DNA of 64,000 bases from Armigeres subalbatus (lineage: Eukaryota; Arthropoda; Insecta; Diptera; Culicidae): contig NC_085141.1 in NCBI RefSeq assembly GCF_024139115.2, positions 216,417,783 to 216,481,782 on the forward strand, written 5' to 3'. How positions within the stretch are numbered: the first letter of the stretch is position 1; every line of letters begins with the position of its first letter. Shown one piece after another: positions 10,051-21,315 of the stretch. A program made the translations under genes and the position numbers. The notes below the pieces were generated by a model. That model searched no databases, was not told where the DNA came from, and was given only the letters and a program-made list of their open reading frames with translations.

Positions 10051-10862
10051 CAGACTATATGCTAACGTATTGAGTCACGTGATTGATGATAAATTGAAGC
10101 CGCTAAGAGCAAAAATGTAAAAAAGTACGTTTTCCCATACTAATCTCCATGTAAATTTAAAACGCGATGCGGCATGCGAGGTTGCAACCAATCGAGCCCA
10201 TATTTTGCACAGTTGATTGGGGTCCCAAAACGATTCAGAAAAACCTTGATCTCACTTGATCAAACGAAGTTTGCGTTTTTCCATACAACTGCGCCCCACT
10301 CTAGTGGGTACACAATATTGCGTTACACAATGTTACGGTTTATCCAGGGGTGGGTGGGTTTGTTCAGTTCTGTTACGGGTAACGTTCATGATAATGAAGT
10401 AATATGAAAAACGAAATTACTAATTAAATTCAAAGTTGAGAGCATTATTACGTACTATGCAGAAAATTAAGGTAGAGTTCACTAAAAAAGCCAATTTATC
10501 ATTTTTGTGAAATTTTGGTAAGACGTTATGCGTCACATATGGGGTGGATGAGTATACAAGAAATGTTACAAACCAGTTACAGAGGGATGGGTGGGGGTTC
10601 AAATTTGTCTTTTTTTGCGTTATGTAATTTGTGAATGAGCCCTAAACAAAAAAAAAATGTTGAAAAAATCGATTTTTTCTCTTTTAGTACATTTTTGGGA
10701 CTTGATGATGACTCACATGATGAAATTTTTTTATCGAATTTTAACACCGGACGATACGCAATTCTTTTTCGAAGCCAAAAATATCCCTCTATGCAAAATT
10801 TGAGCTAAATCGGACATGATTTAGGGTTGCTCAAAGTTAATCAAAACTTTTGTTTTTCCTTT
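10051..10862. other. no gene seen
   Basis: AT-rich, short frames only. Confidence 0.45.
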
Positions 10863-11078
10863 CTACACACCCGTTTCAAATCACTCAGAGACTGAGTGAA
10901 ATTGTATTGCCGTCTCTTTTTTCCCACGGAAAAGTTACTCAATTTTCGTAAAAAGTGGAACTACTCAAAATTTGAGTAGTTCCACTTTTTACGAAAATTG
11001 AGTAAGATTTCCTTGAGAAAAAAAGAGACGGCAATACAATTTCACTCAGTCTCTGAGTGATTTGAAACGGGCGTGTAG
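10863..11078. mobile_element. almost fully palindromic MITE, 216 bp
   Basis: The whole element folds on itself. CTACACACCCGTTTCAAATC at the left is matched in inverse at the right, the arms include TCACTCAGAGACTGAGTGA, and the centre is CTACTCAAAATTTGAGTAG with essentially no loop. Arms are about 105 bp with a handful of mismatches. No coding capacity. The target duplication is uncertain. Confidence 0.8.
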
Positions 11079-11379
11079 GTTTTCCCATTGCCAGTATTTA
11101 TTTGACTATTTTTATTATTTTTTCATAAAATGGAGGATATTCTGTTTGATGGGGAATATTTGCCATTGTTTCCCAGGTCATCTAATTTGACGTCGTATGG
11201 TGAAGTTCATTTTTCATTTGCGAGCTGAGAAACAAACTTCTAAACAAAGTGCGCAAATAAAAGTTGGAGAAATCTACAGAAAAATAGGCTGCTAATGTCG
11301 ACGATTGAACTTGAGAAGAGGCAATTTTTTTTCTTTATTTAGGTGATTTTTTAATTTTAAAATTAAGTTCATCACTGTG

Positions 11380-11760
11380 AATAAGAACAAACCAAACAAA
11401 CAAAATTTGACGCGGAAAATGTATCAGATCCAACCAAAACTTGTGAGAAAGCCAACAAAGAGGCTTCAATGTTTTAACAGCAAGTGATTTTAAATCTTCA
11501 TCACAAACTGAAACACAAAGCGAGTCCGTCCCTTCAGTTTGTACTAGTGGAGAAAGTTTACAGGTACCTGGTAAGTTTAAAAAAAATGTAGTGGTGAATA
11601 CTTCATATTTTATGTTATAGCAAGTTTTGCTGATTTTATAATTTTAATTGAATTATAATTCTATTATTAATACAAAGCATTCATGCACACAGTTTTTCTA
11701 GAGTACCAAACCACAGTTAAAAAATGTAGTCACGGAGATCGTAGTAAACTATGTTCAAAT
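11380..11760 (+). pseudogene. decayed fragment of the transposase-like gene seen at 17071
   Basis: The 33 bases at 11702-11734 are identical to 17071-17103, where they encode STKPQLKNVVT at the start of the conserved block. Here the frame continues EIVVNYVQIR and then is lost. Upstream (about 11460-11575), short frames such as SDFKSSSQTETQSESV precede a GTAAGT donor-like site. It is a broken second copy. A weaker resemblance occurs near 29755. Confidence 0.5.
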
Positions 11761-12267
11761 ACGGACGCAAAAGTGTTTTCCTCCCGTCAAAAAGTATAAA
11801 ACAGTGAAAACTGAAAAAAACGAAATCTAAGATCCGGATCGGACTACAATTTCTGTCCAGAGAGGTTTTACCAAGTCAGGAAGTGTGAATGTCAATCAGT
11901 GGAATGTAGTGACACCAACCTCAGTTTCGGAAAATGTTCAAGTTTGGACAGGAGTTCATTGGTGGTCGAGTTGCTGTCATTTAGGATTGGCCCGCAAATC
12001 GTATGGGAACTGAATCTTGCTAATCAGGATAAAGAATTTTTCGCGGTGAGTTTGTTCCGGTTTCACTATTCAAACATCATTAGGAAGGGTTGAGAGTGTG
12101 CAAATGAGAACTTTTCAAAGCCGATTAGTTCTCTGCCTTTGTTGAAGTTCAATTTTTTCGGCCCAATTTGACTTTGTAGTAACACTTATTGTATTAAACT
12201 TCGCTTTATGTGTGGACCGTAGTTATCCATCCCCTGATTCAGCACACAATTTGAATATAAAGACCTA
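11761..12267. other. no gene seen
   Basis: Non-coding by eye. Sits between a transposase relic and the composite repeat that starts near 12268. Confidence 0.4.
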
Positions 12268-12401
12268 TCTTTTTGCCTTTCTCGTATACTAAGTATACGG
12301 TAAAGGCTATATGATCGCTCCAAAAACAAACTTTTTATAGAAGGCCCGGAGACCCATAGTTGGATATACCAATCGACTCAGTTCCACGAAGTGAGTTGAT
12401 G

Positions 12402-12458
12402 TCTGTGTGTGTGTGTGTGTGTGTGTATGTGTGTGTGTATGTGTGTGTGTGTGTGTGC
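12402..12458. repeat. (TG)n microsatellite
   Basis: About 57 bp of TG dinucleotides with two A interruptions, at a fixed point of the composite repeat. The related copy at 51.5 kb carries a short CA run at the corresponding place. Confidence 0.9.
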
Positions 12459-13790
12459 GCAAAATTACTCAAAAAATGTCACTCATTTTTCGGGCACTTA
12501 TCCTCAACCGATTTGCTCGCAACAAGTTGCAATCGACGCAGAATCTTGTCCCATTGTTTCCTATTTGGAATTGGTCAGATCGGACTATGGGATCGAAAGT
12601 TATGGCCAAAATACAAATTCACACAAAAAAATCGCGTAAAAAATGTCACTCATTTTTCGAGCACTTATCCTCAACCGATTTAATCGCAACAAGTTGCATT
12701 CGACGCAGAATCCTGTCCCATTGTTTCCTATTTGAAATTGGCCAGATCGGACTATGGGATCGAAAGTTATGGCCAAAATACAAATTCACACAAAAAAATC
12801 GCGTAAAAAATGTCACTCATTTTTCGGGCACTTATCCTCAACCGATTTGCTCGCAACAATATGCATTCGACGCAGAATCCTGTCCCATTGTTTCCTATTT
12901 GAAATTGGCCAGATCGCACTATGGGATCGAAAGTTATGGCCAAAATACAAATTCATACGAAAAAATCGCGTAAAAAATGTCACTCATTTTTCGGGAACTT
13001 ATGCTCAACCGATTTGCTTGCAACAAGTTGCATTCGACGCAGAATCCTGTCCCATTGTTTCCTATCTGAAATTGGCCAGATCGAACTATGGGATCGAAAG
13101 TTATGGCAAAAAAAAAAATTCATACGAAAAAATCGCGTAAAAAATGTCACTCATTTTTCGGGCACTTATCCTCAACCGATTTGCTCGCCTCAAGTTGCAT
13201 TCGACGCAGAATCCTGTCCCATTGTTTCCTATTTGAAATTGGCCAGATCGGACTATGGGATCAAAAGTTATGGCCAAAATACAAATTCATACGAAAAAAT
13301 CGCGTAAAAAATGTCACTCATTTTTCGGACATTTATCCTCAACCGATTTGCTCGCAACAAGTTGCATTCGACGCAGAATCCTGTCCCATTATTTCCTATT
13401 CGAAATTGGCCAGATCGGACTATGGGATCGAGAGTTATGGCCAAAATACAAATTCATACGAAAATATTGCGTAAGAAATGTCACTCATTTTTCAGGCACT
13501 TATTCTCAACCGATTTGCTCGCAACAAATTGCATTCGACAATTGCAGAATCCTTTCCCATTGTTTCCTATTGAGAATTGGACAGGTCGGACTATAAGATC
13601 GGAAGTTATGACCAAAATACCTTTTTTCATAAAAAATCACAAAAAATGTCACCTATTTTTCGGACACCTAACCTTAATCGATTCACACGCAACAAGTTGC
13701 ATGCGACGCAGAATCCTGTCCCATTGTTTCCTATTGAAAATTGGCTAGATCGTACTATGGGATCGGAAGTTATGGCCGAAACACCATTTT
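12459..13790. repeat. 167-bp tandem array, eight units
   Basis: The marker ATGGGATCGAAAGTTATGG recurs at 12587, 12754, 12921, 13088, 13255 and 13422 (exactly 167 apart), then in altered form at 13593 and 13757. Each unit also contains AAAAATGTCACTCATTTTTC, CCTCAACCGATTTGC and CCTGTCCCATTGTTTCC. The inner units are nearly identical and the last two diverged. Since 167 is not a multiple of three, each unit shifts frame, which generates the overlapping 113-188 codon frames; none is a gene. Confidence 0.92.
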
Positions 13791-14157
13791 AGGCTTTTTT
13801 ATACGAAAAGGCTGTATGTTCGCTCCAAAAACCAAACTTTTACAGAAGGCCTGGAAGCCCATAGTGTTATATATCAATCGATTCAGCTCGACGAACTGAG
13901 ATGATGTCTCTGTCTCTCCCACTTCATACGGGAGTTTGGCAGAAAGACGGTCATGAGATTTATATCATAACAAATATTGTCCTCCGCTCGCGTGATGGGA
14001 ATGACATTTTCGTTTTCTTTTTGTGTAGTCGGTGCTTCAGTTCAACTAACATCCAAAAGTGATATCCTTAAAATATATGACTGGGTGAAATAAAACAGGG
14101 TTATGTACGTCAAAAAGATTGGAAAAGGAAACAAAAATGTCGAAATTCTTATTAGCA

Positions 14158-14345
14158 TATTGTAGATCAAGCTGAAAACCGAACCGAGGTCCCGCGAAAT
14201 CGCATTTTCTCGCACTTCCGGATGTTGCAACTGCATCGCGAGTAGTGCGCAACTGTGCCATAGTCGGGCACCACTCGCGATACAGTTGCGACATCCGGAA
14301 ATGGGACAAAATATGATTTTCGGTTTTCAACTGGATCTACAATAT
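14158..14345. repeat. foldback inside the composite repeat
   Basis: ATATTGTAGATCAAGCTGAA at 14158 is matched in inverse by GATCTACAATAT at about 14333-14345. Inner parts share CATCCGGAA and CACTCGCGAT / ATCGCGAGTAGTG. Arms are about 85 bp, with a centre near 14255. Confidence 0.65.
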
Positions 14346-14487
14346 CTTTGCCATAAATAATCTGATTTTCATAGAACGGACAAAGAAATTTGTCTTTTTT
14401 ACTCCTAGCCACTAGCTCATCTTTTTTCAAGCACACACATTTTACGAAGGTCGAGAAAGGCACCATCACCGCTAGGTGGATTAATCT

Positions 14488-16453
14488 GGGTTTTTCAAAC
14501 TATGTTTCGTTAAATAAATGTAATTGTGGCACGGCAACAGTGCCAGTGTTTTCTTACACTGGCTAGGCAAGCGGATTATGTATATCACTTCCAATGGGGG
14601 CGGCGTGAAGTATAGTCCGCAGCTTGTCTAGTGTCAACTCTTGAGCGTGTTCTATATTCTCCTCCTGCTCATTAGTATCGACACTCTATACGATAAAGAT
14701 GGTATAAGACTAATAAAAAGAAACGAAATTATCCTAGGTTAGTGTTGGAAACCTATTAGAAGAACAATATCCTGTAGGAATAAGATGGATTATGTTAACT
14801 TCAATCAATTCATAAATAACTAATTTAATGAGCTATATTCAACTATAACCTCAAACCGTTTTAATTGGTCACGGATCATTAAATTTGATATGAAAATTAT
14901 TTTCAGCTTTTAGTGGAATATATTTACTTGTCGTAGGACGAGTTTGTGCTGTTCCGTTTGGTTCCACTACTTTATTGTACCTTACGTAAGTCGAGTCAAG
15001 TACGAGACACTGAAGACGGTCTTACTGTTGAGGTCAAAATACGTATCTGTCAAAGATGCAATAAGGTGGTGGAATCGAATGGAGTAGTGCAGGCCCCGTC
15101 TTGGGACAGGTCATTAAATTTGTTAATAAGAAATTGATTTAAGATGGCATAATTAGTCTTATTTCTGCATGAATATCTAAGTTTTATTTTTAACATCCCC
15201 ATCATATATTGATTTGTCTTTTAATAATACAAATCGTTAACAAATCGTGGTGACATGGAGGTTTGTTGAGGATACTGAACATCTCATGCGGTGCAAAGAA
15301 CCCGCAATTCATTTAAGTCTGTCGCGCAGCTCTCCGCAGTAGCCGTTGACATAGTGATCAATCACTATCCCTAATTGCAGATTAGTTCGGAGTATTGATT
15401 AAATTTGCTCCTGCAAAGTTCTTTATGAGTTTGCCCCGGTTTGTGCACGGCCACAGTACCATTACATTTCAGCTTTACGAGATTTTATTTGTGGATAGGG
15501 CCAAATCTTGAAACGGTCGAACATGAATGAACCCTTTAAGTTGTAGTTAATGTAAGTGTTACTATTTCAAAGCAAGAATGTTCATAATATTTCATAATAA
15601 TCATAATTTTTGACGGGAATAATCTAGATAGCGATTGCAGGTAAGACAAATATGAAGCTATTGTAAGTATCTAATATGGCATATTTTGATAGTCTTAGGA
15701 TTGCGCTTGTTTTTCATCGCTTTATTCACTCATTTTTTTTTCTCCAGGGGGCGAGTAATGGCGGAAAAGAAAAAAATTGTCCCCTCAAATTTAAATTTTA
15801 TCATCTATTTTTGCATTTTCTTTTTAATATGTCATTTTTAATTATTGTACATTCATTAAATAATTTTGCATTGTGTTATTCACTGATATATTTTCAATTC
15901 ACGAAAAATATAGTGCCGGAATGTAGTGGATTATTGAAGGTGGATTGAAGCAAGACAAATCCGATTTACGGAGGTGCATTTCACAATATATATGTATTCT
16001 GGCCTTTGCTTGCCTTCTATTTTGACTATCTTCAAATCTTCCTTCTCAATGCCTATTTCAAGTATATCTCTTTTGTCAACTATCTTCCTCGCATCCCATT
16101 TTGTTAGTAGAAAATGCATCTAAGCCTAAAACATAGCTTATTCTTTGAAGAGTGGTAAAAATGCTAATACCTTTAGGTTGATAGGAAAATAGATCAGAGT
16201 GCGTTTTTATGTGATATGCAGATTGTTCGCGAGAATCAGAAGCTTTTGATCTGCTTGTGTGGTCGATATGTGAATAGATTTAACTAATCGCAATGCTGTA
16301 CTTGAAAACATGCCTCAGAGACTTTTATTAGGAGTATCAAATTTTCTGTCAGAATTGAGTGAAAAAAGTAGATCATGTTTGTTTGTTGCTTGAAAGACAG
16401 CATGACAGATGTTCAGCATTCAGAGTTTACGAACAGTCGTGATTTATTTAGTA
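14488..16453. other. no gene seen; possible dispersed repeat at 14985-15060
   Basis: No frame with a recognisable domain. AGTCGAGTCAAGTACGAGAC near 14990 looks like a repeat I associate with Aedes DNA, but this is memory only. Confidence 0.35.
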
Positions 16454-16688
16454 GGCAGAACGATCGGCCGGTCATCACATAATTTGTTCTGCTTTGTGCG
16501 GTTAGCAGAACGATCGTCCGATCATCGAAGTGTTGTTCTGCTTTGTGCGGGTGAATAAATTAGTTAGATAGTGAAGATTCGCGTCAGTAAGCAAAACGAT
16601 CGGCCGGTCATCGAAAATGTTGTTCTGCTTTGTGCGGTTAGCAGAGAGATCGGCTGGTCATCGAAAGTTTTGTTCTGCTTAGTGCGGT
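16454..16688. repeat. four imperfect copies of a 50-bp unit
   Basis: Units start GCAGAACGATCGGCCGGTCA and end GTTCTGCTTTGTGCGG. Two adjacent copies occupy about 16454-16552 and two more about 16587-16688, separated by a short spacer. GCAGAAC at the start and GTTCTGC near the end are inverses, so each unit is itself a hairpin. It is probably the head of a dispersed mosquito repeat running to about 17070. The end of that repeat (GGTTCTCTGTG, CGGAGTAGCAAC, TGCTCATG) is echoed at 45232-45310. Confidence 0.7.
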
Positions 16689-18038
16689 CTGTAATTAAAA
16701 TGATTAGTGTTCGTTCGATTATGTTTTGAATCAAATACACACTATACACGGCATACCGTTTACCAAAACGAACCCTGCCACAATACCTACCCCATATATC
16801 CAACATCCCAGTGATTTCTCGTGGAAGTGCAGATGACTCGTCGGCTTCTATCAAAGCGAGAATCACGTCAACAATTTCCTACCTATTCCTTAATTGACCT
16901 GCATTCGGACACGGCCGGCGCTGGTATTGCTTATTTTTGGGGTCACCAGTTCTTACACATTGAAGATGATGTTAATCCCAAACTTCATCTATTGGTTCTC
17001 TGTGTAATAACAGCTGACCTGGCAATAACGGAGTAGCAACCGTGGGCGGTCAATCATGCTCATGCATGCTCAGTACCAAACCACAGTTAAAAAATGTAGT
17101 CACGATCGAGGTTGCTGCTGCTTTGGACCGTTGCAAAGTTAGTGACCGAAATGCAGTTTTTTTTAAATTTCGTCTATCGCTAAATCCTTGGGACATGACG
17201 TTTCGACATTATTGTTGAACAAAGAGTCTGTCAGAAAATCAAGGAAAGAAATTCGTGTACAAAAACAAATCGAACTGAAAGCCACAAGCAAACCTAACAG
17301 TTCACTGGGATTCAAAGCTGCTTCCTAACATTTCACCATCTAAGGCGCTGGAGAAATCTGAACGTTTGGCCATAATTGTCTCTGGTGAAAGCATTCGAAA
17401 ATTATTAGCTGTTCCGCCAATCCAAAATTCAACAGGGATAGAACAAGCCACAGCGGTATATAATGCGATTGTCGAATGGGACCTTGAAGTTTTGTGTTAA
17501 TTTCTTTATTTTTAAACTGTAATAATAATTCATATATTTTTCTCTTTAAGGATTATGTCCACATCATTCGACACAACTGCATCAAACACCGTACGAAAAA
17601 GAGGAGCGTGTAAACATTTAGACAAAATTTTCAAGAGACAGCTAATTGGGCTTCCCTGTAGGCATCACATTCATGAACTTTTGGTAGGCAAAGCATTAAA
17701 AGTCCTACAATTCGAAAATTCACAATCTCTGAATGTCGAAATTTCCAAGCACCGCCGGAATGGCACCGCCTAGAAAAGAGTTCGTATCACTCAGGTATGA
17801 ACGATACATTGTTAACGAATAATCAATAATAACACGAGAGAAGCTCCTCATTAAAGTTTTTTGGGTGACAACTTAAAGAGCAACAGCACCGCAAAGATTA
17901 TCGAGAAGCTATCCAACTTGCCATAATATTGTTGGGTGGAAAACTTGATGGAAAATTGCAAATTAGAGCTCCTGGTGCTCTCCATAATGCAAGCTGGATG
18001 GCAAAAATTATTTACTTTTTAAAAATGTTTATGTATAG

Positions 18039-19737
18039 CTTACTTGATGGGCTACAGCTCTTCGATGAACCTACGCCGAATGGAGTATCCTTCTCCACTG
18101 GACTCGATCCTGGGCCAATCGCTTCCAGTCGCCCTGAACATTGAGCGCCCTCAGGTCCTCTTCAACTGCAAAAAGCCATCGTGTACGCGGCCTTCCACGA
18201 AGCCTGCGGCCTCTTCCGGGTTCTCTACTAAATATTATCTTCGCTTGTCGTTCTTCCGGCATACGAACAACGTGACCAGCCCACCGTAGTCTGCCGTGTT
18301 GCATAAGCTTAATAATATCCAGCCCTTTATACACCTGGTACAATTCGTGATTCATGCGACGCCGCCAGATACCGTTCTCCTGTTTACCGCCGAGTATTGT
18401 CCGCAGCACCTTACGCTCAAACACTCCGAGAGCTCTCCGATCAGCCTCCTTTAACGTCCATGTCTCATGGCCGTATAATGCCACCGGAAGAATCAGAGTA
18501 GTATACAGCGCGAGTTTTGTTTTCGTTTGCAGACTACGGGACTTAAGCTGGTTACGAAGTCCGTAATAAGCCCTATTTGCAGCTGCAATACGCCTTTTCA
18601 CCTCGCGGGTAACATCATTATCGCACGTCACTAATGTTCCAAGATACACAAATTCTTCTACCACTTCAAATTTTTCACCATCCAGCACTATTTCGCTACC
18701 ACCACCACTAATGAACCCACGTTGATTGCCAGCGACCATGTACTTCGTTTTGCTGGTATTGATCGTGAGTCCAATCCTCGCTGTCTCCCTCTTAAAAGGC
18801 GCAAAAGCCTCTTCCACGGCGCGGCGATCAATTCCGATAATATCGATATCGTCCGCAAATCCCAGGAGCATATGCGATTTTGTGATAATGGTACCGCTTC
18901 TTTGCACACCAGCTCTCCTAATCGCTCCCTCGAGCGCTATATTGAACAGTAGGTTCGAGAGTGCATCACCCTGCTTTAATCCATCTAAGGTAACAAATGG
19001 CGTCGATATTTCATCCGCAACCCTTACACTTGATTTCGATCCGTCCAACGTTATACGAATCAGCCGTATCAGTTTCGCCGGAAAACCATGTTCAAGCATA
19101 ATTTGCCATAATTCATTCCGTTTCACTGAATCGTACGCCGCCTTGAAATCAATAAACAGATGATGTGTCTGCAAGTTGTACTCCCGGAATTTATCAAGGA
19201 TTTGTCTCAGGGTAAACATTTGATCCGTCGTTGATCGGCCCTCACGAAAACCTGCTTGGTATTCGCCGACGAAGGACTCTTCAAGCGGTCTCAATCTGTT
19301 GAACAGAATACGGGACATAATTTTGTACGCCGAATTAAGGAGGGTTATTCCTCGGTAATTGGCGCACTCCAGTCTGTGCCCTTTCTTAAACAGAGGGCAA
19401 ATGAGGCCGTCCAACCAGCTAGCAGGCATTTCCTCGTCTTCCCATATTTTCGACATAATATGGTGCAGAACTTCATAAAGCTGCTCACTGCCATGTTTGA
19501 GAAGTTCAGCCGGGAGCTGATCCTTCCCCGCAGCCTTATTGTTTTTCAGCTCTTTGACAGCTTTTTTAACCTCATCTAGTGTAGGTGACTCCACAGCTTG
19601 TCCATCGTCGCTAATATTTATTCTGTTCACCGATGCACCGTCACTTCCTCCATTCAACAAAGTCTCGAAGTGTTGCTTCCACCTGGCAGCCACTTCAGTT
19701 TTATCTGTCAGCAAATTCCCTTGTTGGTCATGGGTTC
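18039..19737 (-). mobile_element. 5'-truncated RTE-like non-LTR retrotransposon (copy 1)
   Basis: Minus-strand element bounded by ATGTATAG at 18031-18038 and 19738-19745, an 8-bp target duplication. Deleting the element and one duplication restores the frame of the surrounding pseudogene, which fixes the ends. The 3' end carries a CATCAAGTA tail instead of poly(A). The endonuclease half is missing. A second, more damaged copy lies at 46379-47917. Confidence 0.85.
18071..19714 (-). CDS. reverse transcriptase of non-LTR retrotransposon, 547 codons open
   Basis: Uninterrupted frame from 19714 down to 18071. It contains the early RT block LPAELLKHG, LICPLFKKG, NYRGITLLN, then YQAGFREGRSTTDQ, FIDFKAAYDS, the catalytic GFADDIDIIG (about 18836-18865) and GLTINTSKTKYM. 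The C-terminal region has LYGHETWTL, ERKVLRTI and LRWAGHVVRMPE, with RGRPRTRW near the end. This domain order matches the RTE/R4-like group. The upstream AP endonuclease is absent because of 5' truncation, so it cannot mobilise itself. The start is simply where the frame opens. The lack of stops suggests recent insertion. Confidence 0.8.
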   Translation of the reverse strand: MLTDKTEVAARWKQHFETLLNGGSDGASVNRINISDDGQAVESPTLDEVKKAVKELKNNKAAGKDQLPAELLKHGSEQLYEVLHHIMSKIWEDEEMPASWLDGLICPLFKKGHRLECANYRGITLLNSAYKIMSRILFNRLRPLEESFVGEYQAGFREGRSTTDQMFTLRQILDKFREYNLQTHHLFIDFKAAYDSVKRNELWQIMLEHGFPAKLIRLIRITLDGSKSSVRVADEISTPFVTLDGLKQGDALSNLLFNIALEGAIRRAGVQRSGTIITKSHMLLGFADDIDIIGIDRRAVEEAFAPFKRETARIGLTINTSKTKYMVAGNQRGFISGGGSEIVLDGEKFEVVEEFVYLGTLVTCDNDVTREVKRRIAAANRAYYGLRNQLKSRSLQTKTKLALYTTLILPVALYGHETWTLKEADRRALGVFERKVLRTILGGKQENGIWRRRMNHELYQVYKGLDIIKLMQHGRLRWAGHVVRMPEERQAKIIFSREPGRGRRLRGRPRTRWLFAVEEDLRALNVQGDWKRLAQDRVQWRRILHSA

Positions 19738-20078
19738 ATGTATAGACACACGTATAATATGCCTAACAACACTAGGGATCGATTAGCACGATTCAATGTC
19801 TTCATTGTGAAAATTTATTGTAAAAACTGGTTTCTTAGCTCATGTGCTGCAATGTCGGCAAATAATGACCTCAATTTATTAAAGTTATTGAAAAATTATG
19901 AGGCTTACGATGAGGAAGTTGCAAAATTAGTGCACAAAGGCCTTTTAACCCATTTACAGTATTTGGATAACACCCTCATCGAACTTTGCCTTTTTGATGA
20001 GAACTTAGATCCAGCGGACAAACAAAAAGTAATCCAAGCTATTCGTGCATCAGGTAAATATTTTTAACTTAAATATAT

Positions 20079-21025
20079 TCAAATTGCCAAGAAGCGAGTT
20101 CGAAGCCTGGAAGTAGTATTCTACAGTTAGTTAAGGAGCATCGAAAAATGTACAAAAGTACGAAAAAATCTGAGCTCATTTAGAAGAACCATGTAATTTA
20201 TTGAAAAAGCAGTATGTCAATAAAACAACTCCTTTTTTTGCATTACTCACGTAATTTCTTGAATTATTTTTCAAACTCCTTTACTTATTTATTTTACAAA
20301 TCAGGATTATCTATTTTACTTAAGATCAATACATAAAGGTTTTTTTTTACGTTGATGTTTTTCAACGTTGTTTCACAATTTCTTAGAATATTTTTGTCGA
20401 ATTTGAGACGGATTTTTTCGAGAGCTTAAGAAAAATTTATAGAGATTTGTTTTCTATTTTTTACTTAAAGAACTTTTGGTAGATGTGCTCTACAATTTGT
20501 ATAAGGAATCGGAATCGCTTTTAATTTTCAGTAAAAAGGTTAGTACGTCCGGGTGGTTTTGGAAGTATGTGGCGAACTTGATGATGATTTTCTGATTTTA
20601 CTTTCTTCGGTAAAATATGCAAAAGCACAACCAGATGAGTAGATGAGAAAACATGGTGTAGGAACTATCGGTTCATCTGTGGAATTGAATAGAACACGTG
20701 CATAGACCATTCAATCACATACGATGCACATTATCTAAATATGTTAACCAACTGTTATTATTCAAATCATTGAAGGTAATCGTTGCGTTTGATAATTTTA
20801 TTTTAATTATATTTTGTATGCTTTGAGAAACGATCATCAAATAAAAGATTAACATCGACAATAGTTCAAAATGATAAAGTCCGGATTTTCAAAATCTTTT
20901 ATAGATAAGCTTGAAGTTCCGTTGCAGGGTTCATCAAACTATGTGAGGTCAGCAAAAACTAACACTGAACGTATGGGTGAATACGTAAAAGATCTTTAAA
21001 TGCATGACTATACAACTACTTCATA
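20079..21025. other. no gene seen
   Basis: AT-rich DNA after the transposase-like pseudogene. An AATAAA-type signal (CAATAAAACAA near 20218) could be its old polyadenylation site. Confidence 0.4.
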
Positions 21026-21313
21026 CCGTGGACCCCCGATAATGTGAACGGTACCTCATTCAAATTAACGGGGTTCATTTTTAATTTGAATTTCTGGTTA
21101 CTCTATTTGCATCAGAAAAATTGGTTTCTGGCTGCTCTCTTTGCGGGTTTGTTTTGATTCTGCATTCCGTTCCACGATGTTCCATTTTCTTTTCTCGATT
21201 CCACGTGTTAAATGACATTTGAACCATTTTTAATTTGAACGATGTTCAAACGAACGGGGTTCAAATTAAAAAGTGTTCAGATTAAAAGCGGTCATATTAC
21301 CGGGGGTCCACGG
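21026..21313. mobile_element. TA-target MITE, 288 bp
   Basis: Ends CCGTGGACCCCCGATAATGT and its near inverse ATTACCGGGGGTCCACGG, each flanked by TA (21024-21025 and 21314-21315). Inner repeats of AATTTGAAC and GTTCAAATTAA occur in both arms. No gene. The TA target suggests Tc1/mariner-type mobilisation. Confidence 0.8.
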
Positions 21314-21315
21314 TA

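Larger units (their letters stand above)
12268..14487 (+). mobile_element. composite mosquito repeat with microsatellite, tandem array and foldback
   Basis: Starts TTTTGCCTTTCTCGTATAC and ends with CGAGAAAGGCACCATCACC about 2.2 kb later, giving a short inverted end (GCCTTTCTCG / CGAGAAAGGC). The head (GGCTATATGATCGCTCC, then AATCGACTCAGTTCC and a TG run) recurs as a partial copy at 13798-13905. The same family occurs in reverse at about 51340-51620 with a single core unit. There is no plausible gene: the open frames in it are phased by the 167-bp repeat. Nothing here identifies an autonomous partner. Confidence 0.6.
17071..20068 (+). pseudogene. transposase-like protein pseudogene, split by a retroelement
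   Basis: Conserved blocks read in order on the plus strand: VAAALDRCKVSDRNAV (17103-17150); LNKESVRKSRKE (17210-17250); after a frameshift HWDSKLLP..RLAIIVSGE..KLLAVPPIQ..TGIEQATAVYNAIVEW; after an intron-like gap starting at about 17498, FDTTASNTVRKRGAC.. and LPCRHHIHELLVGKAL; then LQIRAPGALHNASWMAKII (about 17955-18015). The frame meets a minus-strand RT element at 18039-19737 and resumes in phase at 19746 with RLARFNVFIVKIYCKNWFL, ending with an acidic block near 20068. I know this block order from a repeated family with DTTASNTG and CRHH motifs in insects and cnidarians, probably a DDE-like transposase. The frameshift and insertion make it a pseudogene. Confidence 0.65.

Noticed and set aside
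12459..13790. Regular repeats resembling a CRISPR array
   Set aside because: The 167-bp unit is repeated whole with no unique spacers, and the DNA is animal.
12360..13792. Overlapping 76-188 codon frames in a regular series
   Set aside because: They repeat every 167 bp with the same peptide in shifting frames; they are products of the tandem array.
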